This document shows, in pieces, positions 42,314 through 53,292 of a DNA stretch of 64,000 nt. The position numbers and the translations under genes are program-made. The DNA comes from Plenodomus lindquistii. Taxonomy: Eukaryota; Ascomycota; Dothideomycetes; Pleosporales; Leptosphaeriaceae. A model generated the notes under the pieces. That model worked only from the letters and a program-made list of their open reading frames with translations. It was not told where the DNA came from and did no database searches. The stretch is taken from NCBI GenBank assembly GCA_025504975.1, contig JANUWI010000005.1, forward strand, positions 1,922,001 to 1,986,000. The letters run 5' to 3'. How positions within the stretch are numbered: position 1 is the stretch's first letter; every line of letters begins with the position of its first letter.

Positions 42314-44613
42314 ATGGCGACCGTTACCGAGCAAGTTGGTGAAGTGCTGTTGGGCACCACCGACGAGCCCCAGCTCTCGCAGCTCACCCGCAGTGCCTTT
42401 ATGAAGTTTGCGCAAAAGGACGAGGCCACGGGCGACTACTTCCTCAACGAGGAGCAATTTATTGATGCCGTCGCCCCCGAGAGCGAGGACTATGTAAGCA
42501 GGGCAATCACACTGTTTGTCACATCGACTCTAACGGCGCGTCCGTTCTCAGCACAAAATCAAGCGGTACCAATACGGCATCCTGTTCCAGGTGGCCGACC
42601 GTGACCAGAAGGGCAGGGTCAGTCTGCAGGACTGGTCCGTCTTCCAGAACCTCCTTGCGAAGCCCGATGCCGAGTACGAGGTCGTCTTTCGCTTTTTCGA
42701 CAAGAAGCGCACGGGATACATCAACTTTGACGATTTCTACGCAACGTGGAAGGCACACAAGACAGAGGACAGTTTGCCCTTTGACTGGGAGGGCGGCTGG
42801 GCTTCCCTGTATATTGGCTCCAAGAAGCACCGGCACACAATGACCTACCCGCAGTTTGCCCAACTGCTGCGCGGGCTGCAGGGCGAGCGGGTGCGACAGG
42901 GCTTCACATACTTTGACCGCGACCAGAACGGCTTCATCGAGCCTGATGAGTTTCAGCGCATAGTTCGCGAGACGGCCAGCCACAAGCTGTCCGACTACCT
43001 CCTCGAAAACCTCCCCACTCTTTGCAACATCTCCGCAGGGAGCAAGATCTCCTACGCCAACGTGCGCGCCTTCCAGAATGTCATCCAGCAGATGGACATG
43101 ATTGAGCTCATTATTCGCAATGCCACACAAAAGAGCTCCGATGGCAAAATTACTCGCACAGACTTTCTCAATGAAGCTGCTCGGATAAGCCGCTTCAACC
43201 TCTACACACCCATGGAGGCAGACATTCTGTTCCACTTCGCTGGTCTAGACGAGACGAGTGGACGACTCGGGCTCCGAGACTTTGCTCGTGTCTTGGACCC
43301 TTCGTGGCATAGTGTTGGAAAGCTGGGCGCAGGTATTTCAGATGCTGGCCAAAAGGTCTTCGCAACAACGAGGTCAATATGGCATGACATTCTTGAATCT
43401 GTTCACCACTTTGCGCTCGGATCCTTGGCCGGTGCTTTTGGCGCCTTCATGGTGTACCCCATTGATTTGGTCAAGACCAGGATGCAGAACCAGAGATCTT
43501 CGGGCGTAGGACATGTACTCTACAAGAACTCGATCGACTGTGCAAAGAAGGTCATTAAGAATGAGGGATTCAAGGGTCTTTACTCTGGCGTGCTGCCTCA
43601 GCTTGTTGGTGTCGCTCCGGAGAAGGCCATCAAGCTCACAGTCAACGATCTTGTGCGAGGCAAGTTGACCGACAATTCAACCGGCAACATCAAGTTCTGG
43701 CACGAAATGCTTGCAGGCGGTTCTGCCGGTGCTTGTCAAGTCGTAAGTAGCTTGAGCGATGAGATGGGGAGCAATCGCTAACGTGGGCATTTGTAGGTGT
43801 TCACGAACCCCCTTGAGATTGTCAAGATTCGATTGCAGATTCAGGGCGAGCTTTCGAAGAATGTCGAGGGCGTACCCAAACGCTCTGCTATGTGGATAGT
43901 TCGCAACTTGGGTCTTGTTGGCCTGTACAAGGGTGCCTCGGCTTGTTTGTTGCGCGATGGTAAGTCTTGCGACCATGATGCCATAATCTTGAGAGCTCAC
44001 AATGTGTGCAGTACCATTCTCCGCCATCTACTTTCCCGCCTACAGCCACTTGAAGAGGGACGTTTTCGGCGAGAGCCCACAGAAGTCTCTTGGTGTGCTG
44101 CAGATGCTTACTGCTGGTGCCATAGCTGGTATGCCCGCCGCATACCTAACGACTCCATGCGACGTCATCAAGACACGATTACAAGTTGAAGCACGAAAGG
44201 GCGAAGCCACATACAACGGTCTCAGGCACGCAGCGCAGACTATCTGGCGCGAGGAAGGCTTCAGGGCCTTCTTCAAGGGTGGCCCAGCTCGTATCATGCG
44301 ATCGTCGCCGCAGTTTGGTTTTACACTGGCCGGTTACGAGCTCCTGCAGCGAGGTAAGAAATCTTCAGGCGATTCGTTGCACATTCATTGACGACATGTA
44401 GCTCTCCCTATGCCTGGATCTGCTCCCGCAGATTCCACCTTGGAGCCGTCTGTTGGTCTCGAGGAGGCCAGGGCACCTCTGCCATATCTTCGTAGTCGCA
44501 ACGCGCTCAAGGTCATCCTCGACCTTGACGAGAACTTTGGCCGACCGAAGCTGCCAGCAGGAACCAAATTCGCGGGTATCCCCGGATTTGGTGGCAAGAG
44601 GCCAGAGGCTTGA
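42314..44613 (+). CDS. AGC1: Calcium-regulated mitochondrial aspartate/glutamate carrier (aralar/citrin type)
   Basis: Five exons, 42314-42493, 42552-43742, 43797-43959, 44012-44353 and 44402-44613, give 695 residues. All introns are 48-58 bp, GT-AG, most with CTAAC-type branch sites. The N-terminal half has EF-hand repeats, including [15 protein letters not shown] and the well-formed [15 protein letters not shown]. The carrier domain starts near residue 347 ([20 protein letters not shown]) and has three signature repeats [20 protein letters not shown] and [10 protein letters not shown], giving six helices. Length and layout match mammalian aralar/citrin and the fungal Agc1 group. It exchanges matrix aspartate for cytosolic glutamate plus a proton and feeds the malate-aspartate shuttle. 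The C-terminal tail ends FGGKRPEA. Confidence 0.95.
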
Positions 44614-46592
44614 GCGTGGTGCCGAGTGCGTGCGTAGCCGAGGTGGATGCGGCTGAGGATGAAATGGGATTGGCTGATGACTGGTGTGGGATACCGTTTT
44701 TGGCGTATGCATTTGCTTCATCAGCGTGTTGTTGCTTTTTCGGCGTTTGTTTCTCGAGCAGCGCATTCGACTCGCCAGACATGCGCTGCAGTGAGAGGGG
44801 GTATGATGTGTCTGTCACAGCCATGAGCTCATGAGATGAGCCGGATGAGCATTTGTTTGAGCAGCATAACGCAGCACAGCGATAGATGGGGAAGCGTGGC
44901 AGTAGAGGGCTGTACGATAGGGCGGGCGTCTTGGGTCGGTGATGGAACAGCTAAAGCAGCACAGCCAGCGGGCAAGGGGCTGTGCATTGATTGCATGAGG
45001 GTGCAACTGCTACTCGGGTACATAGCGCAGGAGGTTGAGAATTGGTACAGCATGGGAGCAAGACTGGGCAGTCAGTGTATTCGACGTGTCTATGTCTATG
45101 CAGGTGTGCACACTGCAGGGCAGCGCTGGTGGATGCATGGGCCAACGGCGGTACATGCAGATGACGCCCGTGACCGAGGGACGACAGCAACAGCAACAGC
45201 AACAGCGAGGTCAGAATGGGCACAACAACAGGCCGAGTGGGAGCTGGCGGCCCAAGATTGCACGGTGCAGGGCTCGGATAGGCCCGATTGCGCCGCAAAA
45301 GCTGTTGTTGTGTGCCGGCGTCAGCGTGTCTCGACCGCCTGGGGACCCCATTGGGGCTAGGCGGGGGCCAAAGGCGGGGGACGCTTTTGTTGTCTGCAGG
45401 AGCCGCATCTCTACGTGAGGATTGGAGGAAGCTGGTAGCAGTAAGCTATCGCTGCGCCTCGCGAGCAGAGCAAGCCCGCGGGCTCGTCAAGAGTCGTCGC
45501 GGTGCTGGTGCTGGTGCTGGTGCTGATGCTTCTGCTTCTGCTTCTGCCTCTGCTTCTGCCTCTGCTTCTGCCTCTGCTTCTGCCTCTGCCTCTGCTTCTG
45601 CCTCTGCCTCTGCTTCCTGTTCCTTGACGCTTGCTCCCACCGCCGCCCCGCGCCCCGATCCCCGCCGTCTGCCAGTAGGCTGCCATCGCCCAGTGAGAGC
45701 CGCCCGCAATCAGCCTCCTCTTCCAGCACCCACGCCGTGCCAGCCCAGCCTGGCCAGTCCGCGCGAGCAGGCCCGTTGCGCGGAGCCGGCGGGCAGGCGA
45801 GCACAGGAAAAGAGACTGCTCTGCTCTGCTCTGCCCTTGACTGCTCCATCTGCATGCACGCAGTCACCAGACGATCAGGTTCTGCCCCCCGCCTGTTTTT
45901 GCGGGTTTGCGCGCGATCGGCACCCTCTGCCACGACCGTGACGAGTTGAGGCTGAAAAAAAGTGGCCGTCGCACTGGCCTGCCACTCCTCGGGTATGTCT
46001 CCCCACGGTGCAGAGCCGCCTGCCTCGAACCACTCCCTCCCCCGCGCCTTCCGCCTTTTGCCTTCTGCCTTCTTGCATCGTGTCTTCCACTCACGAAACC
46101 CCTGTGCCTCTTGTCTCGTCTTCTTCCAAAGCACCAGCTTCGCCGTCATGTCCCTCTCACCCTGTGCCCGTCCTCTTCTCTTCATCGTCTAGTTAGCCGA
46201 GCAGGCTCTAGCTCAGCCTTGCTCGCGTCCGTCGGCAACAGCTCGTTTCTCCACTCTCCACACTCCACACTTCTCCACCATTTGGGGCTCTGTCTGCACA
46301 AATTAGCCGTGCCGTCACTGACTCTGCCTCCCGCAAAATCCTACCCTGAGCGCGCTCCTTCAATTTTTTCGCTTTCTCCCTCTCACTTTCGCCAGCACGC
46401 CGTCACCTATGACCATGCTGACGCTCGCCAAAACAGCCTTCAACAACTGGTCTTGGTGTGACCTGCTTTCTCCACGTCGTCGCCTTGGACTCTCGCTGGG
46501 AGCTTTCGCCGAAACGTCATTGGGATAAGTTGACTCCATCGCAGCAACATCCCTGCCTTCTGGCCCAGTCCAAGGAGGAGCTACCATCCCAC
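44614..46592. other. Long spacer and leader upstream of the C2H2 gene
   Basis: About 2 kb. The left part holds the AGC1 3' UTR; the right 600 bp is C/T-rich and probably forms a long leader for the regulator at 46593, with several upstream ATGs. Contains a hexanucleotide repeat (45502-45615). A 217-codon plus-strand frame (45288-45941) owes its length to that repeat. Confidence 0.45.
45502..45615. repeat. Variant GCTGGT / CTTCTG / CCTCTG hexanucleotide minisatellite
   Basis: About 19 six-base units run over 114 bp: GCTGGT units first, then alternating CTTCTG and CCTCTG. One strand is almost all pyrimidine plus G at a fixed phase. All frames stay open because no stop can be formed, which explains the long frames on both strands. 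Confidence 0.9.
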
Positions 46593-48456
46593 ATGACCGA
46601 ATCAGCGTATTTTGACGATAGCGACATAACCTTCAGATCCCCAGGCCTCAAACCCGTCATACTCAGGGCCACGCCATCTCCATCACCGCCGCTCACTGTG
46701 ACGCAGCCATACAAACCACTAACACTGGATCGCAATACGAATCCTTCTTTCCGCGGAACGTCTAAGCCGCAGAGAGGGAGGACCCGACCGACACAAGGTG
46801 ACCTGGTGCTCCTTCGTCAGATGGCCCCAAATCGACCAGACATTGCCCAACACGCGAGTCTACAAGCATTGGAGTCTGCATCAGAGAGTGAGAGTGAGGG
46901 GGACGACGACGTAGAGATGGAGAACGTTTCGCCAAGCACCACCAACGAAAGCTCTGAACCACAAGTCAAGTCACCTCCGCCGGATACTCAGGCTCAAAAT
47001 GTACAGCGTTTCGCAGCATTCACTCTTGAGCCGCGAGATCCGAAAGCCGCTACTCACAGAGATTCAGTCATTGACGACGATGTCCTGAAAGTCAGTGGTT
47101 CCCTCACGGACAGACGGCCGTCTCATGCCTCGAATGCGAGTAATACGCTCAATGGTGGACGCTTGAGCGTAAGCAGTGCGAATATGGCGGCACCTGGTAC
47201 GACCATTCTACCATCATTATCGCCCAACCCGCACAGCCAACAGAATGGAATCATTACCAACGGGCATTTACCCACAATCTCCTCCACAGCATCGCCACAC
47301 CTCCGGCCCTTGGCGATTCCACCTATAACAGGGTCTGACAAGCTTCCCGCCTTACAGGCACCATCACCTGCGCAAGAAGCGGGCTCACCTAACCACCAAC
47401 AATCTCTGCCAAGTTTCCGACATATTGATGACATCGCCCGATCTGCGACGAGCGAACAGGACTTGAGCAGACCAAATGGTTTCCATCATCGACAATCGAT
47501 ATCATCTGTGGGAGCCTCACCCACATCAATGGTACGGCAGCTATCCATCAGCTCGCACTCTTCAGGAACCCCATTCTCTTTGATAAGCGCATCATCACCA
47601 TTGAGCGCGAACAGCGATTCACAACGGCCAGATCTATTTCTTCGGGCTGGGGGTGCGGGCGTCTTCGGCGCCAATGCTCGAAGAGCATCACATGCTACGT
47701 CAGAAGGTGGACCATATCATCCCACCTTACATTCCGGATCAAACAGCGAGAGCTACCAGAGCTCGGAAGGCTTGAGCCCGGTCGCACAAGCGACGCCTGT
47801 TGAACCACGACCACGACACATGAGCCTAGATGATACACTTGCATCGCGGCTCTTGCCCCCACCGCTCAATTCAGGCATCCAGGCCATTCAATCGCATGCT
47901 ACGGGTTCATTCAAGTGCGAATATCCGCATTGCAACGCACAGCCGTTCCAAACGCAGTACCTGTTAAAGTTAGTTTCAGTCTCACCTTCAAACCGCAACA
48001 CACTGTGATCACAAATTGGCATCGATTACTAATACCATGTTAGTTCCCACACAAATGTGCACTCATCAAATCGACCGCATTACTGCCCGGTCAAAGACTG
48101 TCCACGAGGAGAGGGCGGCAAAGGCTTCAAGCGCAAGAACGAAATGATACGGCATGGGCTTGTACATCAGTCTCCCGGCTATGTGTGCCCATTTTGTCCG
48201 GATCGAGAGCACAAATATCCGAGACCCGACAATCTTCAGAGGTATGTTATCAAGAAAACTCTGCTCATGTTGTCAAAGAGAGGTGCATGTGCAATGCTGG
48301 TGGGTCCGGCTGACTGACCAACTCAACAGACACGTTCGCGTCCACCATGTCGACAAGGACAAGGACGATGCCCAACTCCGCGATGTATTGGCTCAGCGAC
48401 CCGAAGGTGGGAGTCGGGGCCGAAGGCGACGAGTAAGCGATACAGGGCGACCGTGA
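46593..48456 (+). CDS. C2H2 zinc-finger transcription factor
   Basis: Three exons, 46593-47968, 48044-48241 and 48330-48456, give 566 residues. The introns are 75 and 88 bp. The first 435 residues are disordered and rich in Ser, Pro and Asn, with an acidic patch (ESESEGDDDVEME). The finger region begins FKCEYPHCNAQPFQTQYLL, continues across intron 1 as NSHTNVHSSNRPHYCPVKDC, then GFKRKNEMIRHGLVH, then YVCPFCPDREHKYPRPDNLQ, and crosses intron 2 into RHVRVHH. This gives about three C2H2 fingers, the arrangement of a group of ascomycete regulators whose targets I cannot name. A basic C-terminus (RGRRRRVSD) could aid nuclear entry. The start at 46593 is the first ATG after a long leader. Confidence 0.85.
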
Positions 48457-49130
48457 TCTTTGGCTTCGTCACATGAGTGATTTCTTTGATTTGAATCTGA
48501 ATCTTTACCAATCCGGTCCACACTGACCGTTGACATGTATGTTTTCCCTCTTCTTGTATGCGACAGGTTTGCGATGGTGTTGGACAAGGCTCAGTGGGCG
48601 GCTCACTTTCAGGGACAATGGACGATTTGGTACCACGTGATTTTTGGTATACGAGTACACACCATGTCTCTTGGCAAAAGATTGGATAATCTTACGATTC
48701 CTTGAGTAAATGTTATTTTTTGCGATGCTTACCCCGTTTTCTCTTTCCCTTCCCAGCTTGGGCTTTTGGTGATGTATTTTCCAGACTTGACTTTGATCTT
48801 GGAATTTCCTCCAACGGGCTGACTGACTAAAGGGTTCTTCTATACCGTGCTGACCCATGTTTGCCAACCACCTTTGTCCATTGTACCATTTACCATTAAA
48901 CTTTTTCCCTCTAAAGTAAACGCTAGAGGTGTATTGTACATATACCTAGTACTGAGCCACACGTGTCAATGCCCAACTTTTGAAAAAGAAAAAAGAAAAG
49001 AAAACCACAGATCTTGTATGTTTGTTATGTACTACCCGTGTCACCACCGTGTTCTTCCGTCCGTCCGGTTGACTGACTGACTGATTGATTGATTAACTGA
49101 GTAGAAGAAGTTTATGTGATGGCAATGTAG

Positions 49131-49180
<50 letters not shown>

Positions 49181-52100
49181 AAGGTAGGGAAAGTCGAAGA
49201 TGAGCATGAATAGACGGTATATACACATGCTGTAGAGGAGAGTAGACTAGAATTCGACCCATTAGCCCTGAAAAGCCAAGCACATTCTATGCCATCTTGG
49301 CTGCTCCTTTACTACATAGACTAGATTTTTTCTTTTGTGTATGCAAAAAAAAAACCCCCTCCCCCCGTGTTAGGAGGACGGACGGGGGAGAGGATCTTGT
49401 TCTTGCGTACTTACTCCAGCGCGGTATTTACGCAGTGAGATGGAATAACAAGTCTATTCCCCAGTCTTGCAGATCCAGAATAGGCGGTGGGTATATACTG
49501 TACACACTTCTTCTCTCTATTACTCACTAGATAGACATCCACCCATTCCCTTACGCACAAAGGATTTCAAGACGCGTTTGTGTAGGAGGCCAAGTACCGT
49601 AGATGTATTGAGTCGTACTGGTGTGAAGAAGTTCAGTGAGACAAGAATGATCTGATGTTTGGGGTAGGTAGGGTGCTGCGTTCCAGCATCAAGTGGGTTG
49701 TGGAGATGGGGAGGGTTTCGCGCGTGGAGAGGGTAGGTGATTGTTGTGGGGGAGGTGTGGCGAGTAGGTGGGTTGCGGGTTGGGAAGGGCAAGCGTGTGT
49801 GTAGATTGTGAATTGGGACCATGATTGGGACTGGGTATTGTAGTAGTTCTTGGAGGTGGGGAAGTTGTGCTGAGGAGGAGGAAGAAGGGTCTAAGCTTTT
49901 ATGAAGGGAAAATGGGCATGTGTGGACTTTTGGCATCTTGATTGGAAGTCCTGGGGAAGGGGGTTGCTGGATGGTGAGGTCGAGATGTTGGCGTTGCATT
50001 CGGTGTGTTGTGTAGTTTGGACTGCGGGATGAGAACGCTGTTACATGAGGAGTGGGGCTCTTTGATCAAGATGGACTACTCATTTGCACAGGTCTTTGGA
50101 GAACGAGCGATGCGTGATGTATGTGTTAGATTGGTACGGCATCGCCACATCGTGGTTACTCGAGATTCTTCTCCATTGATAATGCGTGCGCAGACTCTAA
50201 GCACTTGGCCGAGCAACAAATATATAGTTAGTGTTCGTCGACCACATACGTACATGGACTCGTGTTGCGACACGACGCCTTTCCCAAACGTCTGGTTCAC
50301 GATCATGCCAAGCATACCATACCTACCTGAATACCCACCCGCACCCAAGCCCTACGTATCGAACCACCCAATCGAGCAACCTCGCACAACAAAAGCTCAT
50401 ATGCCTCATCGTCGATTCCAACAACAAGTAACTTGCCAAATCAACATGCTGCACTAACCACACTCGAATACGAATAGAGCACAAGATGCCGACGGCCCGG
50501 CGGCAGCAGTACGCGCGGATGATGTACGCATGTGTGGCACAACGAGAGGCTGTGTAGTTAGTGCCCAGAGCCTTGGCTGTGGGCGGAAACAGGTCTTGTG
50601 GGAGGTTTGTGTAGTGCTTGGATGTGCTTGGCTGGCGTGAGACGGAGATGGAACGGGTATGTAGAGTGGCTTTGGGGGAACACAGTAACGGTGATGCAGA
50701 GTAGGGCAGAGTAACGGCAAGGGGTGGAACACTTGGCTGTGTTACGCGATGTGTGGGAAATAGATGGGCTTTGGGCGAGTCGAGGTGCTTCCTACATGTG
50801 TTGGTGTGATTGGGAACTTGGATGCGGAGTTGGCCGGATGTTGATCGAAAGTTTAGGTATTGCAAGGGGCCGAAAGTGGCCATGATGGAGACGCACTGGA
50901 TTGACGTTACGAAAGATGCGGCAAGATCGGTCCGCGACTATGACTCTCGAAAAAGTCTACAGATGAAAGGAGAGTCAGAGTCCATTGTCTACATAGTAGT
51001 AGTCTGCATATTCCAAGCATGCAACGTGGTCTGCCAAGTTGATCAGCCAAGTGATGTACAGTTTCACCACATGATTGCTTCAGTTGAATGCCGAGACAGG
51101 TTTGCAACACGGGAAGTCGGCATTGGGGAATCTTGGGGATGTCTGATAACGAAAAGAGCAGACAAACGACGTCATTGAGCAGATGCGGCTGCTGATGGCA
51201 AGGTTACAAAGTGATCCTTGATCAGGTAAATCGTCATTATCCCAGCAGTACCCGACGGCTGGCAACGTTTCGCGTGGATGGAGGGGTAGTCGGAGAATTA
51301 CGGTTTACCCCACTACCACTGATCGCATACCACCACGAAGATGGGTACAAGACGGGTAGAGGCCTGCGGCGCATATAGTCATATCCTAGACAAATTTCGC
51401 ATCTGAGCACGTACGAGACCAAAGCCTCTCAAGAGTCTCACGGGCACAATACAAGCAAGCAAGCAGCACTCTTCCCCGCATGTGCGGCACTAACATGGGA
51501 ACAAGCTTGTGCGAAGCCGGCTGGGGCGCCTACGATAGAAACGAAGGTAGCAAGGATGGTGTGATCTCAGCGAACAGAAACCTGGGGATGATGGACCCTG
51601 TGCTCGGCGCTGCACGCGATGGCACGGCGACGCACGCATAGATTGGTCGATAGGGATGGTGGATGAAACGGGCAACGCGCTGTTTGGAAGGTTGCCCGCG
51701 TAATGAATGGCGTGGGCCTTTGCATGTGCTGTCAGATGATGGATCCTGCTGCGGGCGCGACACGATGGAGCATGGTCTGGTACGGGAAGCGGTGAGAGGC
51801 GGTGAGTTGCCAGCCAGAGGAAAATTAGCGCATTGTGGTGCTCGAGATATGGAGGGGACACGGAGGCTGGGATGAAGGGAGGGAGGGTCACGGCAGCCGA
51901 GCAAAAGGCTGATGCCGCCATATTCTGGCGATGTGAGCAAGCGCCAGAGCAGCACGACATGCACGAGCTCGCCTTTGCTTGCAGCGACATGCATGGAATG
52001 GGATGGGATGGGATAGGAGGGGATGGAGAGGGGTGATGGTCGAATGGGGGGTGTGGTCAGTTAGCGTGGCTGCTGCGCGTTGCCGTCCTGTCGTGCATCG

Positions 52101-53292
52101 GTTCGTCGGTGGATTGCAGGGTTGCCGCGCGAATGGAAAAGGGCCCTCACTTTCTATCAACGACACCAAATCAAATCCTGCGGGTCTATCCGGAGTCGAG
52201 TTCATTTCCGCAGCCAGCACCAGCAGACGGGGACTCTTGCGCTCCACTGCGTCTTCGATCGGCTGTGCTGCGCTGTCCTGTGGAGCGCATGCGCTTTCGT
52301 GTACAAGCTGCGTGTGCTCTGAAACCTGCTTTTGCTTGCGTCGTCTACGAAGCAGTGCCTTACAATGCCGCTCTTTGAAGGCTGACAAAAAGCTCAAAGA
52401 ATCACAGAAAGCGACTGGCAGTGTTTGGAGTGCATGACCAGGCCCGGCCAGCGTGTCACCAAAAAAGCCCGTGTCAGGCTCAACCACCGTCTCTAGCTTT
52501 TCTCTCTAGCCTGCAGAATCTGGATTGCAACCGTGGCTCGCGCACCACACCCGCGCCCACAGGCTCGACATTGGCCAGAGCGAAGCGCGGTAATTGGCCG
52601 GATTGCCGTGGGTGCGAATAAAGCCCGGTACCCGCTCACGCTTGCTCTGCTCAGTGTGCTCAGTGCTCCATCGTTGCCGAGACCCCCAACTGCACATCAA
52701 ATTCCTTCGCTGCTCCTCCCTCTCCCTCTCCCTCCTCCCATCGCCAGACCTGCAGACTTGCGCGTCGTGTGCCACTGTTGGGCAGCCTCTGCGCATCTCG
52801 CTCCGACCTGCGCCTGCGCCCCGCGATCTACAGAATAGCCTGCCAAGCCCGCCTCTCAGCGTCTCTCAGCGTCTCTCATCTTCGGCGCCGTTCGACACCG
52901 GTCCCTTGCCACCAGCTGTGCGTTGCATCATCTCCGCCAGGTACCCTTTCCCACGCACCAGCACATTGCCCCACGCCTCTGCCTCTCTGACACGTCCTCA
53001 GCGTGTTTCAATCCATCCCCGTTCCCACCATTTTACACACCTCCATAATCATGTTGCTCTCCATTTTATAACATACGCCTCCCTTGGGCCCCCACACCCG
53101 CCCACGACTATTCATACAGTTACAGTCCAGCAACAACCGACTGTACAGTCTTGCGTTCCGTCTTGAAAGCAGACGCGCTTCTCTGCATCTTTGCCCGTTT
53201 CAACTCCAGCAATTTGTACATTGCACCAAGTCTTTCTAACATCCAATAATCATTAAACTATCCGAATCCGCACTTTATAATATCATCAAATC
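48457..53292. other. Large gene-poor interval
   Basis: About 4.8 kb without a convincing protein gene. Left: trailer of the C2H2 gene. 49040-49180: simple repeats (GACT/GATT then AG22). 49500-52500: several 150-200-codon frames on either strand without domains. 52600-53290: strongly C/T-rich, with TATA-like and CACCAAG motifs, most likely the leader and promoter of the gene at 53293. A long non-coding RNA or distant control elements could lie here but nothing in the sequence proves it. Confidence 0.4.
49133..49176. repeat. AG dinucleotide microsatellite, about 22 units
   Basis: A pure AG run of about 44 bp; just upstream lie three GACT and three GATT tetramers (about 49071-49093). It lies in non-coding DNA. 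Confidence 0.95.

Noticed and set aside
45288..45941. 217-codon plus-strand frame with Ala-Ser repeats, and its minus-strand partner at 45487-46185
   Set aside because: Both frames are open only because the hexanucleotide repeat cannot form stops; flanks have no protein character.
50323..50883. 186-codon minus-strand frame
   Set aside because: It has mixed composition and no domain; several equally long frames overlap on the other strand.
51888..52487. 199-codon minus-strand frame in the large spacer
   Set aside because: Composition looks like translated non-coding DNA; no homology I can recognise and no promoter signs.
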